A DNA stretch of 64,000 bases from Arthrobacter sp. CAU 1506 (GCF_005047635.1 NZ_SUKC01000005.1:124001-188000), one strand, 5' to 3'. Shown: positions 53,825 to 61,777, counted from the stretch's first letter. The notes: generated by a model from the sequence alone, not told the origin. Numbers and translations are program-made.

Positions 53825-54132
53825 GCCTGTGGATCTGGATTCTGCTCGCCTGCGCCATCTCCTACCTGACCAAGCTGGCGGGCTATTTGGTGCCGGCCAA
53901 GTGGATGAAGAACCAGCGGATGTCGCGCATCGCCGCCACCATGACCATCGGGCTGCTCGCCTCGCTGACCGTGGTCAACACCTTCTCCACCGGCCAGCAG
54001 TTGGTGTTCGACGCCCGGCTCGGCGCCCTGCTGGCCGCCGCCGTCGCCCTGTTGTTGCGCGCGCCTTTCCTGGTGGTGGTGATTGCGGGAGCCGCCGCGG
54101 CCGCCCTCCTCCGACTGGCCGGCTGGGGCTAG
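53821..54132 (+). CDS. azlD: AzlD-family transport subunit
   Basis: A 103-residue AzlD protein with three to four membrane segments (WIWILLACAISYLTKLAGYLVP, RIAATMTIGLLASLTVVNTF, LGALLAAAVALLLRAPFLVVVIAGAAAAALLRLAG). The GTG overlaps the azlC TGA (GTGA). It partners AzlC in branched-chain amino acid efflux. A 34-nt palindrome ends the unit. Confidence 0.88.
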   Translation: MSLWIWILLACAISYLTKLAGYLVPAKWMKNQRMSRIAATMTIGLLASLTVVNTFSTGQQLVFDARLGALLAAAVALLLRAPFLVVVIAGAAAAALLRLAGWG

Positions 54133-54208
54133 CCCCGCGGCCTGCCCCGCCGGGGCCGGCAGGTCCCACACTCAAGGAGCCGTCGGCCTTTAGGGGGCGT
54201 TAAGGCGG

Positions 54209-54242
54209 ATTGACGACGGCGGTGCGCACCGCCGTCGTCAAT
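54209..54242. terminator. Perfect 34-nt palindrome between azlD and adh
   Basis: Arms 54209-54225 and 54226-54242 are perfect 17-nt complements with no spare loop, and contain the ACGACGGCGGTG 12-mer. It sits between convergent stop codons and can fold on both strands, followed by TAATCGG on the plus strand. Probable bidirectional terminator. Confidence 0.8.
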
Positions 54243-54256
54243 TAATCGGTCCGCAG

Positions 54257-55207
54257 TCAGTCAGCGATCTTGGCGGCCAGCCGGCCGACGACTTCACCCT
54301 TCTTGAGTTTCTGCAGGCCCTCCGGGATCTCGTCGAAGGTGATCTCGGTGATTGTGGGGTTGAGCTTGCCGGTGGCGAAGTAGTCGTAGACCCCTTGCAC
54401 ATCCTCCTTGGTGCCGCCCTGCGAGCCAACCAGGGTGACCTCGGACAGAATCAGGGTCTTGGTGCTGATGGTGGATTCCAGCCGGCCCATGCCCACCTGG
54501 ACAACGCGGCCGCCGCGGCGGACTGTCTCGATGGCCTCGGCGGTGGTGGTGCCGAAACCGGCGAAGTCCACGACGACGTCCAGGCCGATCTCCTTGAACT
54601 CCGCAATGGACTTGGCCACGTCCTTGGCGCCGACCTCGCGGGCCTGGTCCCAGACCTTCTCGTTGACCTCGGCGATGTAGACCTCCGCGCCGGCCAGCAC
54701 CGCCACGCGCGCGCCGATGGAGCCGAGGCCGCCGAAGCCGATGATGCCGACCTTGTCGCCGGCCTTGACCTGACCGTTGGCGATCACAGCGTGGTGGCTG
54801 GTCATGCCGGCATCGGTGCCGGCCGCGCCCTGCGAGAAGCTCACGTTGTCCGGAATGCGGACCAGTGCTTCCTGGTCAATCGCAGCCTTGAAAGAGAAGC
54901 CGCCGTCGAACGCGTAGCCGGGAGCGCCCGCGGACGTGGTGGGGCAGAAGCCAACCCGGTCACCGATCTTCCACTCGGTCACGCCGTCGCCAACCTCGGT
55001 GATGACCCCGGCGACTTCGTGGCCCAGGGTGATGGGGCGTTTGGCCAGCGTGGAGAGCCACCCCTCGTCCTCCAGCATGCCGACGTCGGAGTGGCACAAG
55101 CCCGCGGACTTGATATCAACGACCACACCACCGGGGGCGGCTGTGGGCTCGTCGACGTCGGTCAGCACGAGGGGCTCGTGGGTGTTGGTGAACTGCCAGG
55201 CCTTCAT
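54257..55207 (-). CDS. Zinc-type alcohol dehydrogenase, short form
   Basis: A 316-residue MDR alcohol dehydrogenase. The catalytic zinc motif is ITLGHEVAGVITEVGDGV after AGLCHSDVGML, and the NAD motif is VGIIGFGGLGSIGARVAVLAGAEVY. Usual AdhP-type enzymes are about 340 residues; the missing part is the structural-zinc lobe. Where four Cys normally lie, the chain reads GDRVGFCPTTSAGAPGYAFDGGF with a single Cys. This may be a distinct subfamily rather than a defect. ATG 55207. Substrate unknown. An AT-rich stretch (55311-55330) with ATGTAT repeats, upstream of the start, probably contains the promoter. Confidence 0.88.
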   Translation of the reverse strand: MKAWQFTNTHEPLVLTDVDEPTAAPGGVVVDIKSAGLCHSDVGMLEDEGWLSTLAKRPITLGHEVAGVITEVGDGVTEWKIGDRVGFCPTTSAGAPGYAFDGGFSFKAAIDQEALVRIPDNVSFSQGAAGTDAGMTSHHAVIANGQVKAGDKVGIIGFGGLGSIGARVAVLAGAEVYIAEVNEKVWDQAREVGAKDVAKSIAEFKEIGLDVVVDFAGFGTTTAEAIETVRRGGRVVQVGMGRLESTISTKTLILSEVTLVGSQGGTKEDVQGVYDYFATGKLNPTITEITFDEIPEGLQKLKKGEVVGRLAAKIAD

Positions 55208-55310
55208 GGGTTCTCCTGTAGCGCGTTTCTAGCGTTCCGCTCCGGAGGGTCCGCCGGAGCGGCAGGGCTCGTGGCCCTAGTGCCACCGTAGCCCGGCCCA
55301 CCCGCAATTT

Positions 55311-55330
55311 CCATGTATATGCATGTATCG
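55311..55330 (-). promoter_or_regulatory. AT-rich promoter/operator candidate upstream of the alcohol dehydrogenase
   Basis: ATGTAT is repeated at 55313-55318 and 55323-55328 around ATGC, standing out in the local GC-rich DNA. On the minus strand TATACA (55314-55319) is a good -10, about 105 nt before the adh start. The paired ATGTAT repeats could be an operator for a dimeric regulator. Confidence 0.4.
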
Positions 55331-55424
55331 TCCGTCACCCTTCGGTGATATCCCGGTTTCCTGCCGATTGCGGCAGGTGACGGCGGACCTGTCCTTGGCT
55401 GTGGCCCTGTGGAAGACTGAAGCC

Positions 55425-55754
55425 ATGCTTGTAGCCTTCTCTGTTGCACCCTCCGGCGTTCCCACGGCCGGTCCCGCGCCCCACGACGCTTCGGTGCACG
55501 ACGCCGTTGCCGCGGCCGTCCGGGTGGTCCGGGAATCGGGTCTGCCGAACAAGACCGACGCCATGTTCACCACCATCGAGGGCGAATGGGACGAGGTCAT
55601 GGACGTCGTCAAGCGAGCCACCGAGGCAGTCGGCCTGTACGGCTCACGGGTATCGCTGGTGCTCAAGGCGGATATCCGGCCGGGCTACTACGGAGAGCTC
55701 TCCGGCAAGGTGGAGCGGCTGGAAGCAGCCGTCACCGAGCAGGAGCAGAAGTGA
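55425..55754 (+). CDS. YkoF/MTH1187-like thiamine-binding protein
   Basis: A 109-residue protein with a single ferredoxin-like repeat of the MTH1187/YkoF family: MLVAFSVAPSGV, HDAVAAAVRVVRESGLPNKTDAMFTTIEGEWDEVMDVVKRATEAV and RVSLVLKADIRPG. Relatives bind thiamine or hydroxymethylpyrimidine. ATG 55425 aligns with the family N terminus; an in-frame ATG at 55323 is too early. The next gene starts within its stop codon. Confidence 0.85.
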   Translation: MLVAFSVAPSGVPTAGPAPHDASVHDAVAAAVRVVRESGLPNKTDAMFTTIEGEWDEVMDVVKRATEAVGLYGSRVSLVLKADIRPGYYGELSGKVERLEAAVTEQEQK

Positions 55755-56458
55755 GCCACGAGCGCGGCATGCAGGACGCCGATCGGGCCGAAGCCTGGAT
55801 GGCGGTCGAAGACTATCTGACGGTCACCTTGGTGGGCGAGGATCCGGCGCAGGTGTCGGCTCGGGAGAGTGCGGACCGGGAGGGCTTGCCGGCCATCGAG
55901 GTCAGTGCGCCGCAGGGAAAACTGCTGATGCTGTTGGCCAAGCTGACCGGTGCACGCAAGGTGCTGGAGATTGGCACGCTCGGCGGGTACAGCACCATCT
56001 GGTTGGCCCGCGGGGTGCTGGATGGCGGCGAAGTGGTCAGCTGCGAGTACGAACCGCATCACGCCGAAGTCGCCCGGCGGAACCTGGACGCAGCCGGAGT
56101 TGGGGAGAAGGTCAGCATCCGCGTTGGTGCGGCGCTGGAAACGCTGCCCGCACTGGCCGCCGAGAATGCCGGGCCCTTCGATCTGGTGTTCATTGACGCG
56201 GACAAGGAAAACAACCGGAATTATGTCGAGTGGGCGCTGAAGTTGACGCGTCCGGGCAGCCTGATCGTGGTGGACAACGTGGTCCGCTCCGGACAGGTGC
56301 TGGCCGACGGGTCCGGCGGCAGCACGCAGGACCGCGACATCCGCGGGACCCGCGATGCGCTGGCGCTGCTGGGCTCCGATGAACGTCTGGATGCCACCGC
56401 GATCCAGACCGTGGGCGGCAAGGGCTGGGACGGTTTCGCGCTGGCTCTGGTCAAGTAA
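55751..56458 (+). CDS. SAM-dependent O-methyltransferase (COMT-like)
   Basis: A 235-residue class I methyltransferase. Motif I is KVLEIGTLGGYSTIWLARGV, and the metal-dependent O-methyltransferase signature FDLVFIDADKENNRNYVEWAL is followed by SLIVVDNVV. This is the catechol/caffeoyl-CoA O-methyltransferase type that uses divalent metal. The GTG overlaps the upstream TGA (GTGA); a later ATG at 55769 is an alternative. Substrate unknown. Confidence 0.88.
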   Translation: MSHERGMQDADRAEAWMAVEDYLTVTLVGEDPAQVSARESADREGLPAIEVSAPQGKLLMLLAKLTGARKVLEIGTLGGYSTIWLARGVLDGGEVVSCEYEPHHAEVARRNLDAAGVGEKVSIRVGAALETLPALAAENAGPFDLVFIDADKENNRNYVEWALKLTRPGSLIVVDNVVRSGQVLADGSGGSTQDRDIRGTRDALALLGSDERLDATAIQTVGGKGWDGFALALVK

Positions 56459-56461
56459 CCG

Positions 56462-57319
56462 ATGGGGCGGAGAAGCACCCGGGCCGACGAGGCCCGGGAT
56501 CCGGAGGCGTCCCGCGGGCCGGCCGAAGGGCGCTACGAGATTTCCTCCGGGATGGCCGAGCTGATCAGGGAACCGGAATCCGCGGACAGTTGGCTGCTCA
56601 AGATCAACGGCGTCCAGTCCTCCCATGTGGTGGTCGGTGATCCGCTGCGCCTGGACTTTGAGTACATGCGCTGGATGGCGGCGCTGATCGGATCCCGCTG
56701 GGGGACCGAGGCAAAGCTGCGCGTCCTGCATCTGGGTGGCGGGGCCTGCTCCATGGCGCGCTACCTGGCGGCTGCCTATCCGCAGGCCCGGCAGGTGGTT
56801 GTCGAGATCGACGCGAAGCTGGCCGACCTGGTGCGGCGCTGGTTCGACATTCCGCGGGCGCCGCTGGTGCGGATCAGGGTGGGCGAAGCTCGGGCAGTGA
56901 CCGAATCGCTGAGTGAAGACAGCAGGGACCTGCTGATCCGGGATGTTTTTGCCGGCAGCACGACACCGGAGGGGTTGACCACGCTGGAATTCACCCGGGC
57001 GGTGCGGCGCGTGCTCTCGCCCGGAGGGGTCTACCTGGTGAACTGCGGCGATACACCCCGGCTGGCCGGGGCGCGCGAGGAGGCGGCGACCATCGGCGAG
57101 GTTTTCGAACACCTGGTGATGATCGCCGATCCGCCGATGCTCAAGGGTCGACGGCACGGCAACGTGGTGATCGCCGCCAGCGATGAGCCATTGGAGACCG
57201 GCCCGGCGTTGATCCGTGAACTGCTGCACGGCGCGGTCCCGGCCCAGCTGTGGGATAGGGCAAAAATAGCGCAGTTTTGCAGAGGATCGGCGATCAGGCA
57301 AGACCCGCCGGTCAATTAG
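56462..57319 (+). CDS. Spermidine synthase-like methyltransferase-fold protein
   Basis: A 285-residue protein of the spermidine-synthase superfamily: QSSHVVVGDPLRLDFEYMRWM, LRVLHLGGGACSMARYLAAAYPQARQVVVEIDAKLADLVRRWFDIP and RDLLIRDVFAGSTTPEGLTTLEFTRAVRRVLSPGGVYLVNCGD. It keeps the nucleoside-binding loop and acidic strand end, but the catalytic Asp region of true aminopropyltransferases reads RDVF rather than D-x-x-D/T. It may therefore be a methyltransferase-like paralogue without polyamine activity. Begins 3 nt after the previous stop. No speD is in the window. Confidence 0.8.
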   Translation: MGRRSTRADEARDPEASRGPAEGRYEISSGMAELIREPESADSWLLKINGVQSSHVVVGDPLRLDFEYMRWMAALIGSRWGTEAKLRVLHLGGGACSMARYLAAAYPQARQVVVEIDAKLADLVRRWFDIPRAPLVRIRVGEARAVTESLSEDSRDLLIRDVFAGSTTPEGLTTLEFTRAVRRVLSPGGVYLVNCGDTPRLAGAREEAATIGEVFEHLVMIADPPMLKGRRHGNVVIAASDEPLETGPALIRELLHGAVPAQLWDRAKIAQFCRGSAIRQDPPVN

Positions 57320-57338
57320 CTGCCTTTCCTGGAACGTT

Positions 57339-57368
57339 ATGACTTCGGCTTGAAATTGTTTGTAAGAT
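57339..57368 (+). promoter_or_regulatory. Candidate promoter of the structured RNA
   Basis: An unusually AT-rich stretch (TTGAAATTGTTTGTAAGATG) ends in TAAGAT (57363-57368). ATGACT (57339-57344) lies 18 nt before it as a possible -35. Transcription would begin near 57374, next to the first hairpin. Assignment by eye. Confidence 0.4.
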
Positions 57369-57574
57369 GGAGAGCGAACGGCCGATCGTCGGCCGTACTA
57401 GGCCCGGGAGCGAGCCGCTTGCGGTTGGCTCTCCGGAGGCAGGCATAGAAAAAACGGCTTCGACACTATGGATGGTGGCTGGAGCGCTATGTCTGCTCAG
57501 CCGGACTTGGTCCGGCGCCGGATGCCGGGTGCTGACAACCTAATCCCCCCAAGTTAGGTCCAGTGCCCGGCATC
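57369..57574 (+). ncRNA. Candidate structured noncoding RNA with C6 apical loop
   Basis: No credible ORF occupies 57320-57629, but the + strand folds into consecutive hairpins: ACGGCCGA/TCGGCCGT (57378-57385 with 57389-57396); an 11-position stem 57408-57418 with 57421-57431; GGCT-GAGC/GCTC-AGCC (57477-57502); CCGGAC/GTCCGG (57501-57515); and a long terminal hairpin 57521-57574. The last is GATGCCGGG with CCCGGCATC plus an inner ACCTAA/TTAGGT, presenting the loop TCCCCCCAAG. An alternative outer pairing GGAGAGC (57369-57375) with GCTCTCC (57428-57434) exists. The C6 loop recalls the actinobacterial 6C RNA family, but only one such loop is seen. An AT-rich promoter candidate precedes it. Family unassigned. 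Confidence 0.5.
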
Positions 57575-57629
57575 TCGGTCTCTTGAATCCTTTCACCAAA
57601 GTTTTTCACCGGCGGTTGGCCGGGTCCCC

Positions 57630-58550
57630 TCAGCCGTGCGCCGTTCGTCCCAGGAGTTCTGCCTCCCGGCTGCGGGCCTCTCGTCTGAGCACATCGACGA
57701 CGGCGGCGACGGCTGGTTGCCGCAGCGAGTCCGGGCGAGCCACGAGCCAGTAGCCGAGGCGCTCCTCCAATTCCTCCGGCAGGATCCGGACCAGGTCCGG
57801 ATGCTGGTTGGCCATGAAACACGGCAGCAGGCCCAGGCCGGCGCCGGCGCGGGTGGCCTCCACATGGACGAACACATTGGTGGAGCCGAGGGCGGTAGCC
57901 ATGGCGGGCAGCAGCCGGCGCGGGGCGTCCAGGTCGTCCACCTGCAGCATCGAGTCGATGAAATACACCAGCGGGTGGTTCATCGCCGCCCGGACCGTGT
58001 CCGGTGTGCCGTGTTTGGCCAGGTAGTCGCGGGAACCGTACAGACCCAAGACATAGCTGCCCAGCCGGATGGACCGGGCCCGGTTGACCTGCGGCCGTCC
58101 GACCACCACTTCGAAATCCAGACCCGGCCGGTGCTGTGAAGCCCGCCGGGCGGCGGTCACGATCTCCACACTGAGCTTGGGATGGTCCTGCTGCAGCCGG
58201 GCAATCGCCGGCGCGGCGACGAACGCACTGAAGCCGTCGGTCGCGGACATGCGCACCACGCCGGTCAGTTGGTCTGCCTCATCCGGTGCGCGGTTTAGCC
58301 CGGCCAGCGACTCCTCGATCCGTTCTGCCACTGCCGCCGCCTTGCGGCCAAGGTCGGTCAGTTCCCAGCCACCCGGCGCCCGGGAGAATGCGCGGCCGCC
58401 CAAGGAATTCTCCAAGGCAGCGATCCGGCGGGAGACCGTGGTGTGGTTCAGGCCCAGGTGTTCGGCCGCGGAGGTATACCGCCCGGTGCGGGCAACGGCT
58501 AGCAGGATGATCAGGTCGTCCGGGTTGGCGGGCAGGGGCGCGGAGGTCAT
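57630..58550 (-). CDS. LysR-family transcriptional regulator
   Basis: A 306-residue LTTR with NPDDLIILLAVARTGRYTSAAEHLGLNHTTVSRRIAALENSLGGRAF as the winged HTH and a substrate-binding effector domain. ATG 58550 is chosen because it gives the normal distance to the HTH and keeps a GCAGA-N5-TCTGC site upstream of the gene; an in-frame ATG at 58589 would bury that site in coding sequence. It is divergent from an MHS transporter, which it probably regulates. Effector unknown. Confidence 0.88.
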   Translation of the reverse strand: MTSAPLPANPDDLIILLAVARTGRYTSAAEHLGLNHTTVSRRIAALENSLGGRAFSRAPGGWELTDLGRKAAAVAERIEESLAGLNRAPDEADQLTGVVRMSATDGFSAFVAAPAIARLQQDHPKLSVEIVTAARRASQHRPGLDFEVVVGRPQVNRARSIRLGSYVLGLYGSRDYLAKHGTPDTVRAAMNHPLVYFIDSMLQVDDLDAPRRLLPAMATALGSTNVFVHVEATRAGAGLGLLPCFMANQHPDLVRILPEELEERLGYWLVARPDSLRQPAVAAVVDVLRREARSREAELLGRTAHG

Positions 58551-58562
58551 ATCTGCATTTTC

Positions 58563-58577
58563 GCAGACCCGCTCTGC
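58563..58577. promoter_or_regulatory. LysR operator candidate
   Basis: GCAGA-CCCGC-TCTGC is a perfect interrupted inverted repeat of LysR-box size. It lies 13 nt upstream of the LysR ATG and within the divergent promoter region for the transporter at 58711. A TGCA-rich stretch on both sides adds to the dyad character. Confidence 0.5.
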
Positions 58578-58710
58578 AAACTTTGCCATTGATGCACACG
58601 CGCTGAGAAGGAATACTCAGGGTGGTCGCATTGTGACCTCACTCACAGGCCTGCCGGGACACTCCGGCGGCCCCGCACCTGCAGTATCCGCACGCCACGC
58701 AAGGAGAAAG

Positions 58711-60102
58711 ATGAGCGCCCACGCTACCCCCACCGGACCCGGATCCGGCACCTCACACGAGTCGCCGCCGTCGGTCCTGCGCAAGGTTGTTACGGCTTCC
58801 ATGGCCGGCACGGTCGTTGAATGGTACGAGTTCTTCCTCTACGCAACGGCGGCCACCCTGGTCTTCGGCGCCCTATTCTTCCCGGACGCCGGCACCGAAC
58901 TGGATGCGATCATCGCAGCCTTCGTCACCTTCGCCGTTGGCTTCATCGCCCGGCCGCTCGGTGGCATTGTGTTCGGTCACTTTGGTGACAAGGTGGGCCG
59001 GAAGAAACTGCTGCAGCTGAGCATCATCCTGATCGGCGCAGCCACCTTCCTGATGGGCTGCCTGCCGGGATTCGACCAGATCGGTTACTGGGCTCCGGGC
59101 CTGCTCGTGGCCCTGCGGTTCATCCAGGGCTTTGCCATCGGCGGCGAATGGGGCGGCGCAGTGCTGCTGGTCGCCGAGCACAGCCCGGCAGCCAAGCGCG
59201 GGTTCTGGGCATCCTGGCCCCAGGCCGGCGTGCCGATGGGGAACATGCTGGCCACCGTAGTGCTGTGGATCATGTCCACTGTGCTGTCCGACGCCGAGTT
59301 CCTGGCCTGGGGCTGGCGCGTTGCCTTCTGGCTCTCCGCCGTCATTGTGATCGTGGGCTACTACATCCGCACCAAGGTCACCGAAGCGCCGATCTTCCTG
59401 GAAGCCCAGGCAGAGGCCGCCAAGGTGAAGTCCACCTCCTACGGCGTTGTGGAAGTGATGAAGCGGTACCCGCGCGGTGTCTTCACCGCCATGGGCCTGC
59501 GCGTCGCCGAGAACATCATCTACTACATCGTGGTGGCGTTCTCCATCACCTACCTGAAGACCGTGCACGACTTCGACGTCACCACCGTGCTGGGCCTGCT
59601 GATCCTGGCCCACGCCTTCCACTTTGTGGTGATTCCGTTCTACGGGCGGCTGTCGGACACCATCGGCCGCCGGCCGGTGTACATGGCAGGAGCCGTGCTG
59701 TCGGGCGTCTGGGCCTTCGTCGCCTTCCCGATGTTCGACACGCAGAACCCGTTCATCATCCTGGCCGCGATCTTCCTGGGCCTTGCCGTGCACGGCCTGA
59801 TGTATGCCGGACAGCCGGCCATCATGGCGGAGATGTTCCCCACCCGGATGCGCTACTCCGGTGTCTCGCTGGGTTACCAGGTCACGTCGATCTTCGCCGG
59901 CTCGCTGGCCCCGATCATCGCCGCCACGTTGCTGAAGGACTTCCAGCACTGGCTGCCGATTGCGCTGTATCTGGTGATCGCTTCCGTCATCACCATCGTG
60001 GCGGTGTACTTCGCACGGGAGACCAAGGGTGCCTCGCTGCGCGATCTGGACCGGGCCGACATTGCGGCCCAGACCGGATCCGAGGTGCGGGCCCAGGCCT
60101 AG
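58711..60102 (+). CDS. MHS-family major facilitator transporter
   Basis: A 463-residue MFS protein with 12 membrane segments of the metabolite:H+ symporter (MHS) type. The family start VVTASMAGTVVEWYEFFLYATAATLVFGALFF is clear. The cytoplasmic loop GHFGDKVGRKKLL carries the MFS G-x-x-x-D-[RK]-x-G-R-[RK] motif, and LRFIQGFAIGGEWGGAVLL is the second diagnostic segment. Relatives take up citrate, ketoglutarate, proline/betaine or shikimate; the substrate here is not evident. AAGGAG lies 4 nt before the ATG. Divergent LysR at 58550. Confidence 0.92.
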   Translation: MSAHATPTGPGSGTSHESPPSVLRKVVTASMAGTVVEWYEFFLYATAATLVFGALFFPDAGTELDAIIAAFVTFAVGFIARPLGGIVFGHFGDKVGRKKLLQLSIILIGAATFLMGCLPGFDQIGYWAPGLLVALRFIQGFAIGGEWGGAVLLVAEHSPAAKRGFWASWPQAGVPMGNMLATVVLWIMSTVLSDAEFLAWGWRVAFWLSAVIVIVGYYIRTKVTEAPIFLEAQAEAAKVKSTSYGVVEVMKRYPRGVFTAMGLRVAENIIYYIVVAFSITYLKTVHDFDVTTVLGLLILAHAFHFVVIPFYGRLSDTIGRRPVYMAGAVLSGVWAFVAFPMFDTQNPFIILAAIFLGLAVHGLMYAGQPAIMAEMFPTRMRYSGVSLGYQVTSIFAGSLAPIIAATLLKDFQHWLPIALYLVIASVITIVAVYFARETKGASLRDLDRADIAAQTGSEVRAQA

Positions 60103-60164
60103 GCAGACGCTGGGCCTGGCCGCCCAGGCCAGGCCCAAGGCAAAACTTCACCAGGCAAGCAAAA

Positions 60165-60202
60165 GGGGCCGGTGCCGTCCGTTGGGGGGCGGCACCGGTC
60201 CC
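60165..60202 (+). terminator. Intrinsic terminator of the MHS transporter gene
   Basis: A 13-bp stem with one wobble (60165-60177 with 60190-60202) surrounds a 12-nt loop and is followed by TTAG. It lies between the convergent MHS and AzgA genes. Confidence 0.75.
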
Positions 60203-60228
60203 TTAGCCGTTCAGGGAGCAGCGGTTGA

Positions 60229-61698
60229 TCAGCGGAAGCCGATCAGCTGTTCCACCGGCCCGATGCCGAAGAAGAGCACGAAGGCGGCGGCCACGATCCA
60301 CATCAGCGGGTGGATCTCCCGGGCCCGGCCCTGGAAGGTGCGCACCAGCACGTAGGCGATGAAGCCCGCGCCCAGGCCGTTCGCAATGGAATAGGTGAAC
60401 GGCATCAGGGTGAAGGTCAGGAAGGCCGGGATGGCCACGCCCCAGTCGGACCAGTCGATCTTGCCCACCTGGGACACCATCATGAACCCGACGACGACGA
60501 GCGCCGGCGCCACTGCCTCGAAGGGCACCAGCGAGATCAGCGGCGTGAAGAACATGGCCAGCAGGAACAGCAGGCCGGTCACGACGTTGGCCAGGCCGGT
60601 GCGCGCGCCTTCGCCGATGCCTGCGCCGGATTCCACGTAGATCTGGTTGGAGGAGACCGAAGCGGCGCCGCCGGCAACGGCACCCACGGCGTCGACGATC
60701 AGCACCCGGTCCACGTGCGGAATGTTGCCCTGCTTGTCGGTCAGGCCGGCCTCATTGGCCAGGCCCACCATGGTGCCCATGGCATCGAAGAAGATGCTCA
60801 GCAGGATCGCGAAGGCCAGCAGGGAAGCGGCCGTGAAGCCCAGCGTGCCGAAGGAGCCGAAAATGCTGACCTGGCCAACCAGGCTCAGGTCTGGCAGCCC
60901 TACCCAGCTGCCGGTCGGCAGCTCGGGCACCACCAGGGACCAGCCCTGCGGGTTGAAGCCGTCGGGGCCCACCGAAGGTCCGACGTTGGCCACGGCTTCG
61001 ATGATCACTGCGAGCACCGTAGCGGACAGCACGCCGATCAGGATGCCGCCCTTGACCTTGCGCACTACCAGGGCGATGGTCAGGATCAGGCCGAAAATGA
61101 AGACCAGGGTTGGCCAGCCCAGCAGCACGCCGTCGAACCCGAGGCCCACCGGAACAGTGGTGCCCGCCGCGTCCGGAATGCGGCGGATGAAGCCGGCGTT
61201 GACCAGGCCGATCAGGGCGATGAACATGCCGATGCCCACCACAATGGCGGTCTTGAGGCTTTGCGGCACGGCGTTGAACACCGCGGTCCGGAACCCGGTG
61301 AGCACCAGGATCAGCATGGTGATACCGGAGAGCACTACCAGGCCCATGACGTCCGGCCAAGTCAGGCCCGGATTCGTAGCAACCGTGATGGCGACGAAGG
61401 CGTTGACGCCCAAGCCGGTCGCCAGGGCGAACGGGTACTTGGCCCACGCGCCCATGGCAATCGTCAGCACGCCGGCCACCAGGGCCGTCACCGCCGCGAC
61501 GCGTTCGGCGCCAAGCATGGCTCCGGTTGAATCGGCGCCGCCCAGGATCAGCGGGTTCAGCACCACGATGTAGCTCATCGCGAAGAACGTGGCCAGACCG
61601 CCGCGGATTTCACGTGAATAGTTGGAGCCGCGCTTGGTGATCTCGAAGTATCGGTCGAGCACCGAAGTCTTGTCGGCTACTGCTGCCTTTGCGGGCAT
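60229..61698 (-). CDS. AzgA/NCS2-type purine nucleobase permease
   Basis: A 489-residue transporter with about 13 membrane segments. The AzgA-type signatures are YSREIRGGLATFFAMSYIVVLNPLIL at the N terminus and VSSNQIYVESGAGIGEGARTGLANVVTGLLF in the middle, where the ESGAG/ARTGL residues line the substrate site. Members import adenine, guanine or hypoxanthine with protons. The start is an ATG. A terminator belonging to the gene upstream on the minus strand lies in the 105-nt gap. No riboswitch is visible. Confidence 0.93.
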   Translation of the reverse strand: MPAKAAVADKTSVLDRYFEITKRGSNYSREIRGGLATFFAMSYIVVLNPLILGGADSTGAMLGAERVAAVTALVAGVLTIAMGAWAKYPFALATGLGVNAFVAITVATNPGLTWPDVMGLVVLSGITMLILVLTGFRTAVFNAVPQSLKTAIVVGIGMFIALIGLVNAGFIRRIPDAAGTTVPVGLGFDGVLLGWPTLVFIFGLILTIALVVRKVKGGILIGVLSATVLAVIIEAVANVGPSVGPDGFNPQGWSLVVPELPTGSWVGLPDLSLVGQVSIFGSFGTLGFTAASLLAFAILLSIFFDAMGTMVGLANEAGLTDKQGNIPHVDRVLIVDAVGAVAGGAASVSSNQIYVESGAGIGEGARTGLANVVTGLLFLLAMFFTPLISLVPFEAVAPALVVVGFMMVSQVGKIDWSDWGVAIPAFLTFTLMPFTYSIANGLGAGFIAYVLVRTFQGRAREIHPLMWIVAAAFVLFFGIGPVEQLIGFR

Positions 61699-61750
61699 GG
61701 GGAATGTCCTCCACAGGTGAGTGGCATAGTTGGAAGTTTCCCCAAAATTC

Positions 61751-61777
61751 TACGCTCCTGCAGCGTGCAGGGGCGTA
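61751..61777 (-). terminator. Intrinsic terminator of the flavoprotein-like gene (minus strand)
   Basis: A 12-bp stem with one wobble (61751-61762 with 61766-61777) encloses GCG. Reading the minus strand, the stem is followed by GAATTTTGG. It lies downstream of the minus-strand gene ending at 61804 and upstream of azgA. Confidence 0.7.

Noticed and set aside
57369-57574. tmRNA, RNase P RNA or SRP RNA
   Set aside because: The tmRNA end TTCGAATCC with CCA, the RNase P GAGGAAAGTCC core and the SRP GGAAGGAAGCAGCC-type core are all absent.
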